DNA of 33,143 nucleotides, taken from the NCBI RefSeq assembly GCF_001556515.1, contig NZ_LSJA01000243.1, positions 1 to 33,143 of the forward strand. The letters run 5' to 3'. Made by a program: the position numbers and the translations under genes. Origin of the DNA: Caulobacter sp. CCH9-E1 (lineage in GTDB: Bacteria > Pseudomonadota > Alphaproteobacteria > Caulobacterales > Caulobacteraceae). This document shows, piece by piece, positions 16,829 through 26,230 of the stretch (the first letter of the stretch is position 1; the number at the start of each line of letters is the position of its first letter). The notes under the pieces were generated by a model. That model was given only the letters and a program-made list of their open reading frames with translations. It was not told the DNA's origin and did no database searches.

Positions 16829-18382
16829 ATGCCGGTAGCTTACGACGCGCGAAACGGCCAAAAGGCCCTCTTCGACGCCCTGATCGACGCCCGAGACAAG
16901 TACGGCGCTAAGAAGCCGATCCTGGAGGACCAGGATCGCAATCCGCTGACCTATACGGACCTGATCCGCGCCAGCTTCGCGCTGGGCCGCAAGATCGCCG
17001 CCATGACTCGGCCGGGCGAGAACGTGGGCGTGCTACTGCCGTCCGGCGCGGGTTCGGTGGTGACCTTCTTCGCGCTGCACGCCTTCGGCCGCGTGCCGAC
17101 CATGTTGAACTTCACGGCGGGCCTGCGAAACATCAAGGCCGCCTGCCGGCTGGCCGGGATCAAGCATGTCCTGACCGCGCACAAGTTCGTCGAGCTGGGC
17201 AAGCTGCACGACATCGTCGACGCGATCAGCGTCCAGGCCGAGATCGTCTATCTGGAAGACGTGCGCGCCACGATCGGTCTGGGCGACAAGCTGTTCGCCG
17301 CCGCGGCCGGCCTTTTCCCGCGCCGATTCCGCGCGCCGGCCAAGCCGTCCGACAAGGGCGTCGTGCTGTTCACCTCCGGCAGCTTCGGCGCCCCGCGCGG
17401 CGTGGTCCTGACCCAGGAGAATCTGGTCCAGAACGCCATGCAGGTGGCTGCGCACATCGAGCTGAACCCCAACTGGGTGATGTTCAACCCCCTGCCGGTG
17501 TTCCACTGTTTTGGCCTGACGGGCGGGGTGATCCTGCCGATCCTGACGGGCATGAAGGCGTTCCAGTACCCCTCGCCTTTGCACACCAAGCAGATTCCGT
17601 CGCTGATCAAGGATTCCAAAGCCTCGATCCTGCTGGCGACCGACACCTTCGTGAACCAGTACGCCCGCGCCTCGGAGACCGACGAGCTTTCGGGCCTGGA
17701 GTTCATCGTCTGCGGCGCCGAGAAGGTGCGCGACGAGACCCACGCCCTGATCAAGGAACGCTTCGGCGGCGTGCCGGTGCTGGAAGGCTATGGCGCCACC
17801 GAGGCCTCGCCGGTCATCGCGGTCAACAAGCCGACCGACAATCGCCCCGGCACAGTCGGCGGCCTCCTGCCCGGCCAGGACGTCCGGATCGAACCGGTGG
17901 AAGGCATCGCGGAAGGCGGCCGCTTCTTCGTGCGCGGGCCCAACATCATGGCCGGCTATCTGCGCGAGGACGGCGGCGTCGACCCGCCCGAGGGCGGCTG
18001 GCACGACACCGGCGACGTCGTCACCATGACCGAAGACCAGTGGATCACCATCAAGGGCCGCGTGAAGCGCTTCGCCAAGATTGGCGGCGAGATGGTGTCG
18101 CTGACGGCGGCCGAGGACCTGGCTTCGGCGGTGTGGCCCGACGGTCGTCACGCGGTGATCTCCCTGCCCGACAAGAAAAAGGGCGAGAAGCTGATCCTGG
18201 TCACCGACCGCCACGACGCCGATGTGGCGCCGCTGGTGGCTCACGCCCAGACGATCGGCGCGCCGGAACTGGCCGTGCCGCGCAAGATCCTGAAGGTGAC
18301 GGAGGTGCCGGTGCTGGGCAGCGGCAAGACCGATTACGTCGCGATCCAGCGGATGGCCGAGACGGACACCCGCGCCGCCTAG
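16829..18382 (+). CDS. AMP-dependent acyl-CoA/acyl-ACP synthetase
   Basis: A 517-residue ANL-superfamily ligase that activates a carboxylic (probably fatty) acid with ATP. The phosphate loop reads FTSGSFGAPRG (181-191), a variant of TSGTTGxPKG. YGATEASPVIA and GWHDTGDVV follow, then the hinge KGRVKRFAKIGGEM and the C-terminal lysine region GSGKTDY. It most resembles the ligase half of Aas-type proteins, so a role in fatty acid or lysophospholipid re-acylation is plausible; the substrate is unproven. The ribosome site GGGGAGG is 10 bases from the ATG. The stop overlaps the convergent DUF6880-like gene by 4 bases. Confidence 0.85.
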   Translation: MPVAYDARNGQKALFDALIDARDKYGAKKPILEDQDRNPLTYTDLIRASFALGRKIAAMTRPGENVGVLLPSGAGSVVTFFALHAFGRVPTMLNFTAGLRNIKAACRLAGIKHVLTAHKFVELGKLHDIVDAISVQAEIVYLEDVRATIGLGDKLFAAAAGLFPRRFRAPAKPSDKGVVLFTSGSFGAPRGVVLTQENLVQNAMQVAAHIELNPNWVMFNPLPVFHCFGLTGGVILPILTGMKAFQYPSPLHTKQIPSLIKDSKASILLATDTFVNQYARASETDELSGLEFIVCGAEKVRDETHALIKERFGGVPVLEGYGATEASPVIAVNKPTDNRPGTVGGLLPGQDVRIEPVEGIAEGGRFFVRGPNIMAGYLREDGGVDPPEGGWHDTGDVVTMTEDQWITIKGRVKRFAKIGGEMVSLTAAEDLASAVWPDGRHAVISLPDKKKGEKLILVTDRHDADVAPLVAHAQTIGAPELAVPRKILKVTEVPVLGSGKTDYVAIQRMAETDTRAA

Positions 18383-19839
18383 AACGTCGCGCCCAGGGCT
18401 TCCAGCTCGGCGCGGAAGCCCTGTTTGCGACTATGCAGCGCCCGCAGGTCCGTGACGAAGGCGGCATGGTCTGGATACTCGCCATAGCCGCCGATCATCG
18501 CGCTGAGCGACTCTGCCTCAAGCAACTGACGCGCGGCCTCGGCATATCGGGCGGCGACTCCATAGGTCAGGACGTACTGGATCGAGGCCCGTAGCAGCAG
18601 CGTGGCGGCCAGGGGATGACTTCCCTCCAGCCGACGAGCGGCCTCGACGATCAGGGTGTCGTCCGAGCCGTTGATCTCGCCCGAACGCGACAGCACCAGC
18701 CGAGCCGCCGCCGGCAGGTCGGGCCAGGACACCAGGAAAGCCAGCGCCGTATCGAAACGCGGGAAACGCCTGGCGACCGCCTTGGCCTGATCTTCGGCCT
18801 CGACATCGTCGAAGTCCGGCAGGCCTTTCAGATAGGCGCGCAGACGAGCGATCGACAGCGTCGCCTCGAAATCGGCCCAGCGCCGCTTCTGAGCCTCGTC
18901 ATGGTGACCGGTGGCTTCCAGCGCCTCCAGCATCGCGTCTTCCCAGGCGACGCGCTCCTCGACGGCGCTCTGGTGGCGTCCGCGCTGCTCGCCGGGCGCG
19001 CCAGCTTGGAGGGTCGCCAACGCGTCCTCCGCCCTGCCCGCCGCCAGCAGCCGCCGGGCGATCTCCGCCGAGACCAGCGGCGTGCGGCGAAGCTCCGGCG
19101 AGAAGGTCGCTTCGAAGGCGTCGACATCGCCGCTGGCGTCGGCCAGCCGGCGCAAGGCGTCCTTGTAGATCGCGCCCTGGGCGTCGAAAAGGTGCGCCGA
19201 GCGGGTCGAGCGCGCGGCGAGCATCTTCTCCAGCGTCTCGCGCAGACGCGCCTGCCCCCTGGCGCCAAGCGCCGGTGTCACCGCGTTCACCAGCGGACCA
19301 AACTGAGCATAGTCGTCGCGGCGCAAAAGCTTCGCGACACGCTCCGCCAGCGCGAGGGGATCGGGCATCGCTTTGGCCGCGATCGCGCCGATGGCGTCGC
19401 GGGCGGCCAAGAAGACGTCGCCGATAGGCCCTTCCGCCTGGCTGAGACGATCAAGTGTGGGCGTCGCCAGATCGAGGAGGTCGAGCATCAGATCGAGCGC
19501 GACGGTCGGCTCGTCCTCGGCCAGCCGCTCGATCATGCGGCGATGCAGATCGAGATCCTTGGCGAACGCGGCCCGCTTGCGCCAGTGGATGCGCGACGAG
19601 GACTTGCCGATCGTCGCGAGGCGTTTGGCGATTTCCTGCGCCAATCCTTCGGCGCTGGACTCCGCGAACAGCTCCAGACGCAGCACGCGCTTGACGTGGC
19701 TATCGCTGGAGAGGTCGAGCAGGATGGCGGCCAGGCGCTCAGGACCCAGGTCGGCCAGATTGGCCTCGGAAAGGGTCGTCTTGGACCCCTTCCTGGCCTT
19801 GGCCGGCTTCTCGCCCGTCGCGGCTGCCTTGCGCGCCAT
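18379..19839 (-). CDS. DUF6880-like protein of unknown function
   Basis: A 486-residue protein, probably cytosolic: no signal peptide or membrane helix is seen. The first 20 residues are Lys/Ala-rich; the rest is predicted mainly helical with many Leu-Ala-Arg repeats, suggesting a helical-repeat scaffold. The sequence recalls the DUF6880 family, for which I know no function, and I see no catalytic motif. It starts 18 bases after lpdA on the same strand, so it may be part of the pyruvate dehydrogenase transcript. The reverse strand over this gene and lpdA is open for more than 1000 codons, an effect of codon bias. Confidence 0.65.
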   Translation of the reverse strand: MARKAAATGEKPAKARKGSKTTLSEANLADLGPERLAAILLDLSSDSHVKRVLRLELFAESSAEGLAQEIAKRLATIGKSSSRIHWRKRAAFAKDLDLHRRMIERLAEDEPTVALDLMLDLLDLATPTLDRLSQAEGPIGDVFLAARDAIGAIAAKAMPDPLALAERVAKLLRRDDYAQFGPLVNAVTPALGARGQARLRETLEKMLAARSTRSAHLFDAQGAIYKDALRRLADASGDVDAFEATFSPELRRTPLVSAEIARRLLAAGRAEDALATLQAGAPGEQRGRHQSAVEERVAWEDAMLEALEATGHHDEAQKRRWADFEATLSIARLRAYLKGLPDFDDVEAEDQAKAVARRFPRFDTALAFLVSWPDLPAAARLVLSRSGEINGSDDTLIVEAARRLEGSHPLAATLLLRASIQYVLTYGVAARYAEAARQLLEAESLSAMIGGYGEYPDHAAFVTDLRALHSRKQGFRAELEALGATF

Positions 19840-19857
19840 CCAGTCTCCCTAGCGGAC

Positions 19858-21258
19858 CTAGATGTGCAGGACTCGGCCGTAGGCGTCCAGGGCGGCTTCG
19901 TGCATGGCTTCCGACATGGTCGGGTGCGCGTAAACGATGCCGTGCAGGTCTTCCTCGGTCGCTTCCAGGGTGATGGCGGTGACGAAGCCTTGGATCATCT
20001 CGGTGACTTCGTGGCCGATCATGTGGGCACCGATCAGGGCGCCGGTCTTGGCGTCGAATACGGTCTTCACGAAACCCTCGACCTCGCCGGCGGCCACGGC
20101 CTTGCCGTTGACGCGGAACGGGAAGCGGCCCGCCTTGACCTCGATGCCGGCCGCCTTGGCGCCGGCCTCGGTGTAGCCGACCGAAGCGACCTGCGGGTTG
20201 GCGTAGGTGCAGCCTGGGATCGGCGAGTGGACGTTCGGGGTCTTGTAGTTGGCGATGGCCTCGGCGGCGTGGATGCCTTCGTGGCTGGCCTTGTGGGCGA
20301 GCCAGGGACCGCCGGCGATGTCGCCGATGGCGTAGAGGCCCGGGACGTTGGTGCGGCAGTGCTTGTCGGTGACGACGTGGCCGCGATCCAGGCTGACGCC
20401 CAGCGCTTCCAGGCCCTCATTGTTCGGCGCGATGCCGACAGCGACGATGCACTTCTCGGCGGTCAGCTGCTCGATCTTGCCGCCGGCCTCGACCGTGACG
20501 GCCACGCCGTCCTTGGTCTTCTCGATCTTGCCGACCTTGGCGCCGATGCGGAACTTGATGCCGCGCTTCTCGAACGCCTTCTGGGCGGCCTTGGAGACCT
20601 CCTCGTCCTCGACCGGCATGATGCGGTCGATCGCTTCGACGACGGTCACCTCGGCGCCGAGGGCGCGGTAGAAGCTGGCGAACTCGATGCCGATGGCGCC
20701 CGAGCCGATCACGACCAGCGACTTCGGCATCGACTTCGGCGCCAAGGCGTCGCGGTAGGTCCAGATCTTGTCGCCGTCCGAGACCGCGCCGATGGCCGGA
20801 ATCTCGCGGGCGCGGGCGCCGCTGGCCAGGATCACGTTCTTGGCCTGGACCGTGCGGCTGCCGCCCGCCTTAAGCGCCACGACCACCTTGGGCGCCGGGC
20901 CGCCCTTCTCGAGCTTGGCCTCGCCCTCGATCACCTCGATCTTGTGCTTCTTCATCAGGAAGGCGATGCCGCCCGACATCTGCTTGGCGACGCCGCGCGA
21001 GCGCTCGATGATCTTGGTGAAGTCGAAGGACGCCTTCTCGACCGACAGGCCATAGCCGCCCAGGTGCGACAGCTGCTCGTAGACCTCGCCGGACTTCAGC
21101 AGGGCCTTGGTGGGGATGCAGCCCCAGTTCAGGCAGATGCCGCCCAGGTTCTCACGCTCGATGATGGCCGTCTTCAGGCCCAGCTGACTGGCGCGGATCG
21201 CGGCCACGTAGCCGCCAGGACCGGCGCCGATGACGACGACATCGAATTCCGTGGACAT
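19858..21258 (-). CDS. lpdA: Dihydrolipoamide dehydrogenase (E3)
   Basis: A 466-residue FAD enzyme that reoxidises dihydrolipoyl groups and reduces NAD. FAD-binding GAGPGG is at 11-16. The redox disulfide is C42-C47 in GGICLNWGCIPTK. A second GxGxxG (IGSGAIGIE) near residue 180 binds NAD, and the catalytic H445-P446 sits in AHPTMSEAMHEA near the C-terminus. It lies downstream of pdhABC and gpx, and presumably serves the pyruvate complex and possibly the 2-oxoglutarate complex. Confidence 0.97.
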   Translation of the reverse strand: MSTEFDVVVIGAGPGGYVAAIRASQLGLKTAIIERENLGGICLNWGCIPTKALLKSGEVYEQLSHLGGYGLSVEKASFDFTKIIERSRGVAKQMSGGIAFLMKKHKIEVIEGEAKLEKGGPAPKVVVALKAGGSRTVQAKNVILASGARAREIPAIGAVSDGDKIWTYRDALAPKSMPKSLVVIGSGAIGIEFASFYRALGAEVTVVEAIDRIMPVEDEEVSKAAQKAFEKRGIKFRIGAKVGKIEKTKDGVAVTVEAGGKIEQLTAEKCIVAVGIAPNNEGLEALGVSLDRGHVVTDKHCRTNVPGLYAIGDIAGGPWLAHKASHEGIHAAEAIANYKTPNVHSPIPGCTYANPQVASVGYTEAGAKAAGIEVKAGRFPFRVNGKAVAAGEVEGFVKTVFDAKTGALIGAHMIGHEVTEMIQGFVTAITLEATEEDLHGIVYAHPTMSEAMHEAALDAYGRVLHI

Positions 21259-21309
21259 AGTCTTCTCAACCCTAGCTTGGACGCCGGCCGAGGGAGCGGC
21301 GCGACGGTC

Positions 21310-21331
21310 GACCAGTCCGAAGACCAGTCCG
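21310..21331. repeat. Short tandem repeat in the gpx-lpdA spacer
   Basis: GACCAGTCCG occurs twice with a 12-base period, at 21310-21319 and 21322-21331, in the 81-base spacer between gpx and lpdA. It may be incidental; no function is suggested. Confidence 0.5.
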
Positions 21332-21339
21332 GGGAAACA

Positions 21340-21816
21340 TCAGAGCAGCGCTTCGATCGCCGCCTTAAGGTCTTCAGGCTTGGTGGTGGGCGCGAACCGC
21401 TCGACTACCTCGCCGTCGCGGCCGATCAGGAACTTGGTGAAGTTCCACTTGATCGCCTCGGTGCCCAGCAGGCCCTTCTGCTCCTTCTTCAGGAACTTGT
21501 AGAGCGGGTGGGCGTCGGCGCCGTTGACGTCGATCTTCGACATCACGGGGAACGTCACGTCATAGGTCAGCGAACAGAAGTTCGCGATCTCGGACGCATC
21601 GCCCGGCTCCTGGGCGCCGAACTGGTTGCAGGGGAAGGCCAGGATCGTGAAGCCACGATCCTTGTAGGTCCGCCACAGCTGCTCCAGCCCCTCGTACTGG
21701 GGAGTGAAGCCGCACTTGCTGGCCGTGTTGACGATCAGCAGCACCTGGCCGCGATAGTCGGCCAGGCTCGCGTCCTGGCCGTCCAGCGTCTTGGCCGAGT
21801 AGTCGTAGACGGACAT
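21340..21816 (-). CDS. Cysteine glutathione peroxidase (thioredoxin-type)
   Basis: A 158-residue peroxidase that reduces hydroperoxides. Peroxidatic C35 is in NTASKCGFTPQ, where some animal enzymes have selenocysteine. The Gln of FPCNQFG and the Trp of KWNFTKFL complete the catalytic set. C81 in FCSLTYDVTFPVM matches the resolving cysteine of yeast Gpx3, so it is probably recycled by thioredoxin instead of glutathione. No signal peptide. GGAGG is 5 bases from the ATG, and the gene starts 16 bases after pdhC, placing peroxide defence inside the pdh operon. Confidence 0.92.
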   Translation of the reverse strand: MSVYDYSAKTLDGQDASLADYRGQVLLIVNTASKCGFTPQYEGLEQLWRTYKDRGFTILAFPCNQFGAQEPGDASEIANFCSLTYDVTFPVMSKIDVNGADAHPLYKFLKKEQKGLLGTEAIKWNFTKFLIGRDGEVVERFAPTTKPEDLKAAIEALL

Positions 21817-21832
21817 CTCGTCCTCCCGCCGC

Positions 21833-23119
21833 TTAGACGATCAGGGTCAGCGGCTCTTCGATCAGCGGCTTGAAGGCCGCCAGGAACTTGGCGCCGACCG
21901 CGCCGTCGACCACGCGGTGATCGCAGGTCAGGGTCACGGTCATGACCGTGGCGACCTTGAGCTCGCCGTTCTTGACGACCGGACGCTGCTCACCCGCGCC
22001 GACGCTCATGATCGCGCCTTGCGGCTCGTTGATGATCGAGGCGAACGCCTTGATGCCGAACATGCCCAGGTTCGAGATCGAGAAGGTGCCGCCCTGGAAT
22101 TCCTCGGGCTTCAGCTTCTTGTCCTTGGCGCGCTGGGCCAGATCCTTCATCTCGGCCGAGATCTGGGCCAGGCCCTTGGTTTCGGCCTTGCGAATGATCG
22201 GGGTGATCAGGCCGCCATCGATCGCCACGGCGACGGCGATGTCGGCGTGGTGGTGCATGGCGATGCCTTCGGGCGTGTAGCTGGCGTTGGCTTCCGGCAC
22301 CTGCTTCAGGGCCACGGCGGCGGCCTTGATGACGATGTCGTTGACCGAGACCTTCACGCCCTGCTTTTCGAGCAGGCCGTTGATCTTGGCGCGGGCCGCC
22401 AGCAGGGCGTCGATCTCGAGATCGATCTGCAGCGGGAAGTGCGGCACGTCGCGGAAGCTGTCCGTCAGGCGACGCGCGATGGTCTTGCGCATGCCGTCTA
22501 GCGGGACGAGGTCGTACGAGCCGGCCGGAATGCCCATCTGCTCCAGCGACAGAGCCTTGCGGGGCTCGGCGGCGGCCGGAGCGGCGCTGGTCGGGGCCGG
22601 AGCGGCCTTGGCGGTGGGCGCGCCCGACTTGGCGGCTTCGACGTCCGACTTGATGACACGGCCATGCGGACCGGTGCCCTTGATGCTCTTCAGGTCGAGA
22701 CCAGCGGCCGACGCCAGGCGACGCGCCAGCGGCGAGGCGAAGACCCGCGAGCCGTCGGCGGCCACCGGAGCGGCTGGCGCGGGCGCGGCGGGAGCCGGAG
22801 CGGCGGCGGGAGCGGCGGCCTTCGGCGCTTCAGCGGCCTTGGGGGCCTCGGCCTTCGGGGCCGGAGCCGGGCTCTCGCCCTCGCCCGCCAGCTTGGCGAT
22901 CAGGGCGTTGACCTTGACGTTCTCGGTGCCGGCGTCGACCAGGATAGCCTCGACGACGCCTTCGTCGACGGCCTCGACTTCCATGGTCGCCTTGTCGGTT
23001 TCGATCTCGGCGATCACGTCGCCGGCCTTGACGGTGTCACCGACCTTGACGTGCCACTTGGCGAGGGTTCCCTCCTCCATGGTGGGCGACAGGGCGGGCA
23101 TCAGGATGTCGATCGACAT
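21833..23119 (-). CDS. pdhC: Pyruvate dehydrogenase E2, dihydrolipoamide acetyltransferase
   Basis: A 428-residue core subunit that transfers acetyl from lipoyl to CoA. One lipoyl domain (1-80) has the lipoylated K43 in [10 protein letters not shown]. An Ala/Pro-rich linker leads to the E3/E1-binding domain (about 128-165, [12 protein letters not shown]), then another Ala/Pro linker and the catalytic domain from about 195, with the HRVVDGAVG active-site His near the C-terminus. The N-terminal domain is nearly identical to that of PdhB. A 131-base spacer with a strong hairpin separates it from pdhB. The ribosome site is GAGGAAG. Confidence 0.97.
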   Translation of the reverse strand: MSIDILMPALSPTMEEGTLAKWHVKVGDTVKAGDVIAEIETDKATMEVEAVDEGVVEAILVDAGTENVKVNALIAKLAGEGESPAPAPKAEAPKAAEAPKAAAPAAAPAPAAPAPAAPVAADGSRVFASPLARRLASAAGLDLKSIKGTGPHGRVIKSDVEAAKSGAPTAKAAPAPTSAAPAAAEPRKALSLEQMGIPAGSYDLVPLDGMRKTIARRLTDSFRDVPHFPLQIDLEIDALLAARAKINGLLEKQGVKVSVNDIVIKAAAVALKQVPEANASYTPEGIAMHHHADIAVAVAIDGGLITPIIRKAETKGLAQISAEMKDLAQRAKDKKLKPEEFQGGTFSISNLGMFGIKAFASIINEPQGAIMSVGAGEQRPVVKNGELKVATVMTVTLTCDHRVVDGAVGAKFLAAFKPLIEEPLTLIV

Positions 23120-23173
23120 TGAGCTTCTTCCTCAAGCGTTCGGGACGTACAGCCGGGCCGTCGTCCGCGATAC

Positions 23174-23189
23174 CCCGCCTCGCGGCGGG
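23174..23189 (-). other. Small hairpin in the pdhB-pdhC spacer
   Basis: CCCGCC and GGCGGG pair across a 4-base loop (TCGC on the plus strand). It lies 23 bases downstream of the larger 23213-23243 hairpin in the direction of transcription and 55 bases before the pdhC start. It may be part of an mRNA processing or stability element. Confidence 0.45.
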
Positions 23190-23212
23190 ATGAATTCGTT
23201 GGCCAAGACGAT

Positions 23213-23243
23213 GCGGCCCCCGCCCATCGAGGGCGGGGGCCGC
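23213..23243 (-). terminator. Strong hairpin after pdhB (partial terminator or mRNA stabiliser)
   Basis: A 13-bp perfect GC-rich stem (GCGGCCCCCGCCC with GGGCGGGGGCCGC) closes a 5-base loop, 7 bases after the pdhB stop. No U-tract follows on the minus strand (next bases ATCGTCTTGG), so it is not a classical intrinsic terminator. Inside an operon it more likely protects the pdhAB 3' end or sets the ratio of E1 to E2 transcripts. Confidence 0.7.
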
Positions 23244-23250
23244 GCCGGTC

Positions 23251-24615
23251 TTAGCGGTAGCTGACCGCCTTCGCGGCCTTCACGATCTTCTCGACCGAAG
23301 GCAGCGACAGGGCTTCCAGGTTCGCCGCGTAGGGCAGCGGAACGTCTTCCTGGTGGACCCGCAGCGGCGGGGCGTCCAGGTAGTCGAAGCCGTGCTCGGT
23401 GATGCGGGCGACGATCTCGGCGCCGACGCCCATCGGCCCCCAGCCTTCCTCGACCGTGACCAGGCGGTTGGTCTTCTTGACGCTTTCCAGGATGGTCGCG
23501 TGATCCATCGGACGGATCGTGCGCAGGTCAACGACCTCCGCCTGGATGCCTTCCTTCTCCAGTTCCTCGGCCGCCTTCAGAGCGAAGCCGACCATGCGGC
23601 TGTAGGCCACCAGCGTCACGTCCGAGCCTTCGCGACGGACCTTGGCCTTGCCGATCGGCACGACCCAATCCTCGACGTCCGGGATGTCGAACTCGTGGCC
23701 GTACATCATCTCGTGCTCGAGGAAGACAACGGGGTTCGGATCGCGGATCGCGGCCTTCAGCAGGCCTTTGGCGTCGGCGGCGTCGTATGGCGCGATGACC
23801 TTCAGGCCCGGGACGTTACCGTACCAAGCGGCGTAGTCCTGGCTGTGCTGGGCCGCCACGCGCGAGGCTGCGCCGTTCGGACCGCGGAACACGATCGACG
23901 ACTTGATCTGGCCGCCCGACATGTAGAGCGTCTTGGCGGCCGAATTGATGATCTGGTCGATCGCCTGCATGGCGAAGTTCCAGGTCATGAACTCGACGAT
24001 CGGCTTGAGGCCGGCCATCGCCGCGCCGACGCCCATGCCGGCGAAGCCGTGCTCGGTGATCGGGGTGTCGATGACGCGCTTGTCGCCGAACTCCTGCAGC
24101 AGGTCGCGGCTGACCTTGTAGGCGCCCTGATACTGAGCGACTTCCTCGCCCATCAGGAACACGCGATCGTCGCGGCGCATCTCCTCGGCCATGGCGTCGC
24201 GCAGGGCGTCGCGGACCGTGATCTTCTTCGTCGGCGCACCCGCCGGGATTTCCGGGTCGGCGAACGTCGACGCGGCCGAGATCGGACCAGCCGGCGTCGG
24301 GGTGGCGACTTGCGGCGGAGCCTTTTCCGGCTCGCCCGTCGCTTGCGCCGGAGCGGCCGGAGTCGAAGCGGCTTCGCCTTCGCCCTTCAGGCGCGCGATC
24401 AGCGTGTTGACCTTGACGTTCTCGCTGCCGGCGGGGACCAGGATGGCTTCCACAACGCCTTCGTCGACGGCTTCGACTTCCATCGTCGCCTTGTCGGTCT
24501 CGATCTCGGCGATGACATCGCCGGCCTTGATGGTGTCGCCTTCCTTGACCAGCCACTTGGCCAGGGTGCCTTCCTCCATGGTGGGAGAAAGGGCGGGCAT
24601 CAGGATGTCCGTCAC
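23251..24615 (-). CDS. pdhB: Pyruvate dehydrogenase E1 beta with N-terminal lipoyl domain
   Basis: A 454-residue protein; typical E1-beta subunits are near 325, and the extra length is an N-terminal lipoyl domain (1-80) with K42 in [10 protein letters not shown] plus an Ala/Pro linker to about 128. The catalytic beta part starts at [16 protein letters not shown] and contains [14 protein letters not shown] and the C-terminal [16 protein letters not shown]. The fusion is known from alphaproteobacterial complexes. The GTG start overlaps the pdhA stop by 4 bases (GTGA). Both halves of E1 are thus translationally coupled. Confidence 0.97.
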   Translation of the reverse strand: MTDILMPALSPTMEEGTLAKWLVKEGDTIKAGDVIAEIETDKATMEVEAVDEGVVEAILVPAGSENVKVNTLIARLKGEGEAASTPAAPAQATGEPEKAPPQVATPTPAGPISAASTFADPEIPAGAPTKKITVRDALRDAMAEEMRRDDRVFLMGEEVAQYQGAYKVSRDLLQEFGDKRVIDTPITEHGFAGMGVGAAMAGLKPIVEFMTWNFAMQAIDQIINSAAKTLYMSGGQIKSSIVFRGPNGAASRVAAQHSQDYAAWYGNVPGLKVIAPYDAADAKGLLKAAIRDPNPVVFLEHEMMYGHEFDIPDVEDWVVPIGKAKVRREGSDVTLVAYSRMVGFALKAAEELEKEGIQAEVVDLRTIRPMDHATILESVKKTNRLVTVEEGWGPMGVGAEIVARITEHGFDYLDAPPLRVHQEDVPLPYAANLEALSLPSVEKIVKAAKAVSYR

Positions 24616-25643
24616 TCGGCGGCCTCCAGGTAGACGTCAGTGTACAGTTCCGAGGGATCCGGCTCGGGGCTCGTGCGGGCGAACTCGGCGGCTTCGGCGA
24701 CGATGCGCTTCACTTCCGCGTCGACGCCCTTCAGATCGTCTTCGGTCACGCCGGCCTTAGCCAGGCGTTCCTTGATGTGGTCGATCGGATCGCGGGTCGT
24801 CTTGACCTCGTCGACCTCTTCCTTGGTGCGATACTTGGCCGGGTCGGACATCGAGTGGCCGCGATAGCGATAGGTCTTCATCTCGAGGATGTACGGACCT
24901 TGGCCGCTGCGGGCGTGCTCGGTGGCGCGGGCGCCGGCTTCGCGAACGGCGACGACGTCCATGCCGTCGACTTCCTCGCCCGGGATGCGGAACGAGACGC
25001 CGCGCTTGTGGAACGCGGTTTCGGAAGCCGCGCGTTCGACGGCGGTGCCCATGGCGTATTGGTTGTTCTCGATCACGTACACGACCGGCAGCTTCCACAG
25101 CTGGGCCATGTTGAAGCTCTCGTAGACCTGGCCCTGGTTGGCCGCGCCGTCGCCCATATAGGCGTAGGAGACGTTGCCGTTACCCTTGTAATGGTTGGCC
25201 AGCGCCAGGCCGGTGCCGAGCGAGACCTGGGCGCCGACGATGCCGTGACCGCCGTAGAAGCCGGTCGCGACGTCGAACATGTGCATCGAGCCGCCCTTGC
25301 CCTTGGACGAACCGCCAGCCCGGCCGGTCAGCTCGGCCATGACCTCGCGCGGATCCATGCCCGCGGCCAGCATGTGGCCGTGGTCGCGATAGCCGGTGAT
25401 GATCTGGTCGCCCTTCTGCGAAATCGACTGCATGCCGACCGCGATGGCTTCCTGACCAATGTACAGGTGGCAGAAGCCGCCGATCAGGCCCATGCCGTAC
25501 AGCTGGCCAGCCCGCTCCTCGAAGCGGCGGATCAGCAGCATGTCCTGATAGAATTTCAGGAGTTCGTCTTTTCCGACGAAGGCGTTGACACCGGTGTCGG
25601 CCGCCTTCCCCTCTGAGGCCTCAGCCTTGCGCGTACGCGCCAT
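24612..25643 (-). CDS. pdhA: Pyruvate dehydrogenase E1 alpha
   Basis: A 343-residue thiamine diphosphate enzyme subunit that decarboxylates pyruvate with PdhB. The ThDP motif runs from GDG (164-166) to NN (193-194). The loop [13 protein letters not shown] near residue 265-280 is the conserved phosphorylation-loop region of alpha subunits. The first 18 residues are charged and low in complexity. The ATG follows AGGGAG by 7 bases and begins the pdhA-pdhB-pdhC-gpx-lpdA run; its promoter should lie in the 166-base gap to ftsB, but I see no clear match to the housekeeping consensus. Confidence 0.97.
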   Translation of the reverse strand: MARTRKAEASEGKAADTGVNAFVGKDELLKFYQDMLLIRRFEERAGQLYGMGLIGGFCHLYIGQEAIAVGMQSISQKGDQIITGYRDHGHMLAAGMDPREVMAELTGRAGGSSKGKGGSMHMFDVATGFYGGHGIVGAQVSLGTGLALANHYKGNGNVSYAYMGDGAANQGQVYESFNMAQLWKLPVVYVIENNQYAMGTAVERAASETAFHKRGVSFRIPGEEVDGMDVVAVREAGARATEHARSGQGPYILEMKTYRYRGHSMSDPAKYRTKEEVDEVKTTRDPIDHIKERLAKAGVTEDDLKGVDAEVKRIVAEAAEFARTSPEPDPSELYTDVYLEAAE

Positions 25644-25809
25644 TCAAATCTCCCTGGCCAATCTTCATCGCGGCCTTCGTCCTGAGAGCATTTCCCGCCG
25701 AAAAAGTCGTCGGTTCCGCGAAGGAAACGCCCTAGTGCACCATCAAGCCGTTCAGAGCCAAATAGCTCCGCGCGGCCGGCAATCGATTCCAAAAAGCTTA
25801 TGGGACCGG

Positions 25810-26112
25810 TCAGCTCGGACGCTTGACCCGGATCACATAGTCCCTCGGGTCGGCATATCCCAGGAGCGAGCGCGCGCGCTCTTCCAGCAGGTCGGCCGAC
25901 AGACTGCCGCTGCGTAATAGACGAGCACGAGCCTCCAGGTCCATCCTCTCCGCGCGTATCTTCCTGAGTTCCTTCGTTTTTGCTGCGAGGTCCGCGTTGC
26001 GCTGCGAAATGGATAGCAGGCCTCGATCACCCGTCAGAGCGTGAAAGGCGAAGTAGAAAATCAGGAAGAAGATCGCCGCGGTCGGCAGGAAAGGTTGCAG
26101 TCGGGCGAACAT
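25810..26112 (-). CDS. ftsB: FtsB/DivIC-like septum formation initiator
   Basis: A 100-residue bitopic cell division protein. A short cytoplasmic N-terminus precedes one membrane helix (about 10-27). A periplasmic coiled coil (about 36-72, with heptad-like Leu/Arg/Glu pattern) follows, then EERARSLLGYADPRDYVIRV, the usual FtsB-like end. In the divisome it bridges FtsL and FtsQ. As in many Proteobacteria it lies just downstream of enolase. The 5' region holds a GANTC site and a near-match to the CtrA box. Confidence 0.9.
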   Translation of the reverse strand: MFARLQPFLPTAAIFFLIFYFAFHALTGDRGLLSISQRNADLAAKTKELRKIRAERMDLEARARLLRSGSLSADLLEERARSLLGYADPRDYVIRVKRPS

Positions 26113-26230
26113 CTGAGCGTCCCAAAGAGGGATTCGCAGGATCGCCGACCCTGCTTAACGCCTTCTAAATCTGGGTGTTGCGAACGCCGGCCGTTCGGGG
26201 GAAGCGGCCACGTCCGATGCTTTCACCTGA

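Noticed and set aside
21310..21331. Tandem GACCAGTCCG as a regulatory array
   Set aside because: Only two copies, no dyad symmetry and no match to a known operator, so kept only as a short repeat.
18616..21873. Plus-strand open frame of 1085 codons antisense to the DUF6880-like gene, lpdA and gpx
   Set aside because: It mirrors codon bias of the high-GC genes below it; the product is a low-complexity Arg/Asp/Leu/Gly mix without motifs, while the minus strand encodes recognised enzymes.
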